64,000 bases of DNA from positions 12,147-76,146 of the forward strand of contig VTPC01004024.1 of assembly GCA_011009095.1 (NCBI GenBank), written 5' to 3'. Positions 59,690 to 64,000 of the stretch are shown piece after piece. Each line of letters opens with the position of its first letter. Position 1 is the first letter of the stretch. This DNA is from Ignelater luminosus. Lineage: Eukaryota > Arthropoda > Insecta > Coleoptera > Elateridae. The translations under genes were made by a program, and so were the position numbers. The notes under the pieces were generated by a model. The model saw nothing but the letters and a program-made list of their open reading frames with translations, made no database searches and had not been told where the DNA came from.

Positions 59690-60590
59690 AGAGGACGCGA
59701 CATCTCATTTATTTTTTACCAACTACGAAAAGCAGAAATGCGGAGCATTTTGGAGGACGCTTGATTTGTAAGATGGTAAGTCTGAAAACGAGACAATTCC
59801 ACCCATTGCGGGACGAATGGTGGTTTTATTAATGCATAGCTGGTGTTGCAGGTAAGGTGAACCAAGAAGACATCTCGATTGTTTGAAAGAAGACAGACGA
59901 AATAATTATTTAAACACCAAGTGAGATGATATTAATTCCGAGATTGTAAGTTTTCAATGGAAGAATTAACAAACTTTAGTCCCGTGGGGTACACAATATT
60001 CAACGAACTCCGAAGAAGTCGTTACTGAGTTTGCGAAGTCTGTCAGTCTGTATGTATGTCTGTCGGCATTTTTTGTCAAATTTTGAAATTTTGACTTCAG
60101 ATTTGGGTTCTACATCGAAAACTAAAGACAACGTGGTGTCTTCGTTTTTTGATAACTTTTCGGGAACATAGTCAAAATGGCCGCCGAAATTTGAAAAATG
60201 TAACAAACCAGAATTCGTTGTGATTATGCTTTGCATTCCCAGAAGTTTTAGGTTTACTCACCAGTCACCACCTACACTTACTACTATTGTTATAAAAAAA
60301 TAAAAATTTCAAATAGAAACAAAAAAAATATCATTTGCATATAATATACGGGAAGAAGGTTAAAATGTATTTAAAACGTAAAAGGTTTTACAAAATTTAG
60401 CATAAAGCAGGTTTTTCATTTTAATATGAAAAACGAAATCGCAGAAGATTATAGATAATGTTACAAATAATGTAACTCCTCCCTCTTTAAATCCAGATCT
60501 CTGGAGAGATCCCTTTTTCAGACAAAAACTTGTTGACTTATCTTCCAGTAGACACATGCCTCAAGAGTCTCGGCTAGATTTATTTCCAGA
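59690..60590. other. Spacer with repeat-like sequence
   Basis: Contains a TGTCTGTATGTATGTCTGTC simple stretch near 60040-60063. The minus-strand frame 60000-60236 looks like repeat-derived sequence. No gene supported. Confidence 0.4.
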
Positions 60591-60629
60591 AATGCAAAGA
60601 ATTCAGTAAACAATGCTGATAGTTTTAGC

Positions 60630-60910
60630 TTTAAAGAACACATAAGAAAAACCGCAAATAAAGCAGAGCAATTAACGAGGGCTCTAGGCAGGCTAATGCA
60701 TAGCACAAGAGGATCACAAACAAAAGCGAGGCACACTCAAAGATGCTACATCCAATGTTGGAAGGAACTGCACCATGCTGCAGAAAGTGCAGAAAAAACT
60801 AGCAATTAAAATAAGCGGAGCGTACCGCACAGTATCCAGAGACGCCCTTTTAGTCATTGCGTGGCTGATTCCAATAGAATTACTGGCCAAAAAACGCAAA
60901 AAACTAAATT
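60630..60910 (+). pseudogene. LINE ORF2: region after the RT catalytic core
   Basis: FKEHIRKTANKAEQLTRALG and RLMHSTRGSQTKAR match the helical stretch after the catalytic core in R1/Jockey-type elements. A frame change leads to KVQKKLAIKISGAYRTVSRD, ALLVIAWLIPIELLAKKRKK, the characteristic AYRTVS...A..VIAG.P.I.LLA signature. Reading stops at the MITE insertion. Confidence 0.7.
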
Positions 60911-61443
60911 GTTCAACAATTGAAGTGGCCCACCAAAAAAAAAAAAAAATACAGAAACCACAAGTAGTTATGAAAAATGACCATAGGTAACTTTTATTTT
61001 GTTTTTATATATAATTCTACATTAAGTTTCTATATTTAGTTGGAATTTTATTTATGTACAAAACCCAATAGTAATCGACCAACTTTTCTTTGAGAATTAC
61101 TTTGCTGTACTAAACGGCAGGCTAAATTTAACGTATCTTCGCCTAACCGATTAGAGGGCATACTGGCATTATTTGTTATCAAGATATTTGATATTCTGTA
61201 GCAAAAATCGAAAAAACGGATTTTTGAAAATTCTATAAATTATGTCCCTACGCACTCGGGAACTAAATTACTTTTCAAATTACTCAATTCTAAAATTTTT
61301 ATGATTCTACAAAGCAAATCTTATATCACAATAAAAGAATTATTTATAAATGACATGTCAACAACCGTTAATGCCTTTTTGTTTCTAATAAATACGAAAA
61401 CATAATCTTTTTTCTTTGCTGGGCTACTTTAATTGTTGAGCAG
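60909..61443. mobile_element. MITE-like element inside the LINE
   Basis: The left end TTGTTCAACAATTGAAGTGG (from 60909) and right end, read on the minus strand, CTGCTCAACAATTAAAGTAG (ending at 61442) are imperfect inverted repeats that continue through GCCCA-CAAA and A-rich sequence for about 40 bp. The 0.53-kb interior has no coding sequence. LINE coding sequence stops and resumes exactly around it. A 15-nt A run lies at 60935-60949, just inside the left repeat. Confidence 0.7.
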
Positions 61444-61449
61444 TTTACA

Positions 61450-61957
61450 TGAGACGGAGCCAGAAAATCAAAGCAGGAAGGAAGCCCAAACACGCACGGT
61501 GGAAAAGGTGGCAATCTACGTGGGAACAGAATCATAATAAGGGAAAATGAACCAAAAATTGATCTCGAATATCGGAAGATGGATAACTAAAAAGCACGCA
61601 GGAATAGGGTTTTATATAACCCAAGTACTCACAGGACATAAAAGTTTTGGGGCATATCTGAACGCAATAAAAAAGAAGAAATCAGAAGAATGTGCATTCT
61701 GTAGGCATAGCCCAGACGATGTCGAACACGCCGTATACAAATGCAGAACAGTTAACACCGTCGGACAAATGCTGGAAAGCCAAAATAAGTGGGACCTTAT
61801 ATCCGGGTATCTCAAAAAAAGTCATGGCAAAGCGAATGAAGGCAGAACGAGAGGAAAAGAAATAAAAGAAATACAATACAATAATACCAGTAGGTTTTCC
61901 TGCTTATTAATGCACTTGACAAGGGAGGAGGTTTTAGTCCGTAGGGTACTGACATGA
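61450..61957 (+). pseudogene. LINE ORF2 C-terminal domain with CCHC finger
   Basis: RWKRWQSTWEQNHNKGK is followed after a frameshift by LISNIGRWITKKHAGIGFYI, TQVLTGHKSFGAYL and a finger CAFCRHSPDDVEHAVYKC (CX2CX8HX4C). This finger and the preceding IxxWIxxKHGxxxYxxTQxLTGH signature are typical of R1-clade LINEs. The frame ends at 61957. Confidence 0.75.
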
Positions 61958-62039
61958 CTCAGTACAGTCGGGCATGCCACAACGTACGGGCGTTGTGGTA
62001 CCCATGAGGATTTCCTCCTTCCCTCGTAAAAAAAGTATA

Positions 62040-64000
62040 TCTCAGGTTAGATATTACAATATTCTATAGTCTAGCACAAAATTAAATTTTCACATGTACT
62101 GTATAGAATTTTTAGATCAACATGTTAAAGAATAAGTGTTTAGTGCTGAGACTGGGGATGAGAACTGGTGATAAGTTGTGTGGGTGTTCAAACAATCAAG
62201 ACGATGGGTTTCCTTTCATCGTGTTTGACTTCTTGTTTCCAAGATACAAAATTTCAAACACAAGACATCGATGAATTTCGCTCATATTTAATGTTCAGTC
62301 ATTCAACGATCTTTAAAATCAAATTGGTTCCAAGGATCACTGATGGGCTTTTGAAAGTATTTTGATTTCCTGGTAGCATGGTTCGACTCGATATAAATTC
62401 TCACAATGTTTGCCTCTTGCTTTTCTCTTCTCACAAAGATTATCATCTATTACACTTGGTGATGCTTTCGTCTAGACGCCAGCACATTTTTGTTTGTTTT
62501 GACCTTGCAAATACTTTCTTGATAGTCAGTGTTTTGGGTTTTACAGGAAACTGGACTGTAGAGAAATACCAACATAGCCCACAATTGAAAACAAGTGCTT
62601 AAAGTTAGATTCATCGATAGGGTTCTTAATTTTTTGACTGTTTTGATCATATACATACCACAGGTGGTCTCTAAGGCAAAAGTTTGTTTAGGCTAAATAA
62701 TCAAATCAGGAACTATTGTCATAGAGCATTAAAACTTCTTTTTATAACAATGAATTATTTATGAATTATAAAATATGTTGTTTTAGAAAACAAGCTAAAT
62801 TTAGTTAACTTTAAACTGGCAGTAGTGATGTGGCAGAAAAGATAAACAAAACACCATAACCAATAAGACAATCTAGACTATATTGATAATGATAATTTAT
62901 TAAAAGATTACAACATATTAAATAAATATTATGTGCTGTGTTCATGAAAAGTCTTTTATGTATGGGTCTGGAAGGCAAAAACGTCATTTTGTTTCATCTC
63001 TTCATCTCGGAACAAAAGGTAGATATGGAATAAAAGATAATCAGATCCGTGAATGTCACTGCTGCGTATCTATCTGCACCACTAAGAAAAACCACTGAAA
63101 ACTTCAAATGAGGACAACTAAATATTTTGCACCCCCCTGTAAAGATCATGCCAGCCTATACATGGTCAAGTCTTTACAGCTGATGGTTAGCAGCAAAGGG
63201 TAAAATTATTTGTCGAAATTTTAGGTAAAGATAAATAAACATCAAAAACAAATCGTTATTTCCACAGAAGCGTGTAAAGATCTACTACTTTTTTCGGCTA
63301 AAGAATGTTTAATGAATTTTTAGATTAAATGCTTTCAAAAAGCTACACGCGTACTCTTACATGCTAAGTACGTAACATCCTACATTATATTCATGCCATT
63401 ACCATGTATTATGGATCGTAAAAAGATTTAATACAAATAAACAACGGTTGCTCATTCATCTTTAAAAAGCGAAATTCTTATACAAGATTGTTGTTATTTT
63501 AATAATCGGATATCCAACAAGAAAACTAATGTTTCAGGCATTATTTGGTTTGCATAAATCAAACAATCAAAATAAACTTTATTTCAGAAGTTACAGGATC
63601 TGTTTGCTATACCATTAATCACTAAATTAAAATTCAGGTCTTCTTCTTAGAAACAAACATGATTCAACAACACAGAATGCACGATTATATTAAAGCTAGT
63701 ATACTCTTGACACGCAGTATAAATTATGTAATGTGCAAATAATCAAATTAAATACTGCTTAGTTACTATTTAATAGATGAAGGAACTAAAATTAATTGGT
63801 CAGCTGTACAACAGTGGAGGTTCCTTATGAATGAACTTACGCGTGAAATACGTTATTGTGAAACTGGAAATTCTGAAGTTTAAACCATGCAATCTTATTT
63901 GTATCTTTAGATGGGAATCCCCTGTTTTGTAACAGCTTAGAAGTGAATAAACTTTTAAGTGAATAGAATTATTAATATTACGCGTTCTATTACGACTTAT
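62040..64000. other. Spacer to window end
   Basis: Only short open frames. Overlapping frames on both strands at 62.38-62.66 kb show some protein-like composition on the minus strand (e.g. IDESNFKHLFSIVGYVG beyond 62.6 kb) but no family could be assigned. The rest is AT-rich. Confidence 0.4.

Larger units (their letters stand above)
60600..62035 (+). mobile_element. R1-like LINE 3' fragment, interrupted
   Basis: The plus strand carries the C-terminal part of a non-LTR retrotransposon ORF2 in two blocks, 60600-60910 and about 61450-61957, with a 0.53-kb insertion between them. The first block is the end of the reverse transcriptase region. The second is the C-terminal domain with a Cys-Cys-His-Cys finger. 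The 3' end is near 62035 after TCCTTCCCTCGTAAAAAAAG. The upstream RT palm and ORF1 are absent, as expected for a 5'-truncated LINE. Confidence 0.7.

Overview
The window looks like nuclear DNA of a TE-rich insect, most likely a beetle. The background is AT-rich and non-coding. Against it stand a few short GC-richer genes with insect-type TATA boxes, AATAAA signals and small introns, several secreted Ala/Pro-rich cuticle proteins that begin MFKL, two secreted serine-protease homologs, and relics of at least six transposable-element groups. Nothing bacterial, plasmid-like, CRISPR or rRNA is present. The beetle assignment is inferred from protein style, not from a database match.

Layout. 1-9.3 kb is mostly AT-rich spacer with a decayed coding-like stretch at about 5.0-7.0 kb. 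9.39-9.70 kb (+) is a small intronless cuticle-like gene. 10.87-14.12 kb (-) is a decayed DIRS-type tyrosine-recombinase retroelement. 14.3-20.4 kb is spacer with a long inverted repeat at 16.54-16.88 kb. 20.39-21.39 kb (-) is the 5' end of a Tc1/mariner-type element. 21.99-22.22 kb is a GC-rich 9-nt-periodic minisatellite. 25.29-26.34 kb (+) is a three-exon serine-protease homolog. 28.5-30.4 kb holds a roughly 125-bp tandem array. 33.0-34.4 kb (+) is a 476-residue cuticle-like protein with Gln-Pro and AAPA repeats. 36.6-41.2 kb holds two tandem-repeat families, one of them split by a 5'-truncated Ty3/gypsy element (-). 45.5-46.5 kb (-) is a second serine-protease homolog. 48.19-54.17 kb (+) is a 65-residue cuticle-like gene whose 12-nt first coding exon is separated from exon 2 by a 5.8-kb intron. 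54.95-55.24 kb (+) may encode a small membrane protein. 55.6-58.3 kb (-) is a hAT relic split by a 1.37-kb insertion. 58.51-59.67 kb is a mariner with intact terminal repeats and a broken transposase. 60.6-62.04 kb (+) is an R1-like LINE fragment split by a 0.5-kb MITE-like element. The remainder to 64 kb is spacer.

The host genes point to cuticle (three secreted Ala-rich proteins) and haemolymph or extracellular regulation (two protease homologs lacking catalytic residues). They do not form an operon-like unit; each has its own promoter and poly(A) signal where these can be seen. Most of the remaining structure is layers of nested and decayed repeats. No clearly new multi-gene system was found. 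The best leads are the micro-exon cuticle gene, the two inactive protease homologs, hairpins in the 3' UTRs of two cuticle genes, and the nested-insertion histories.
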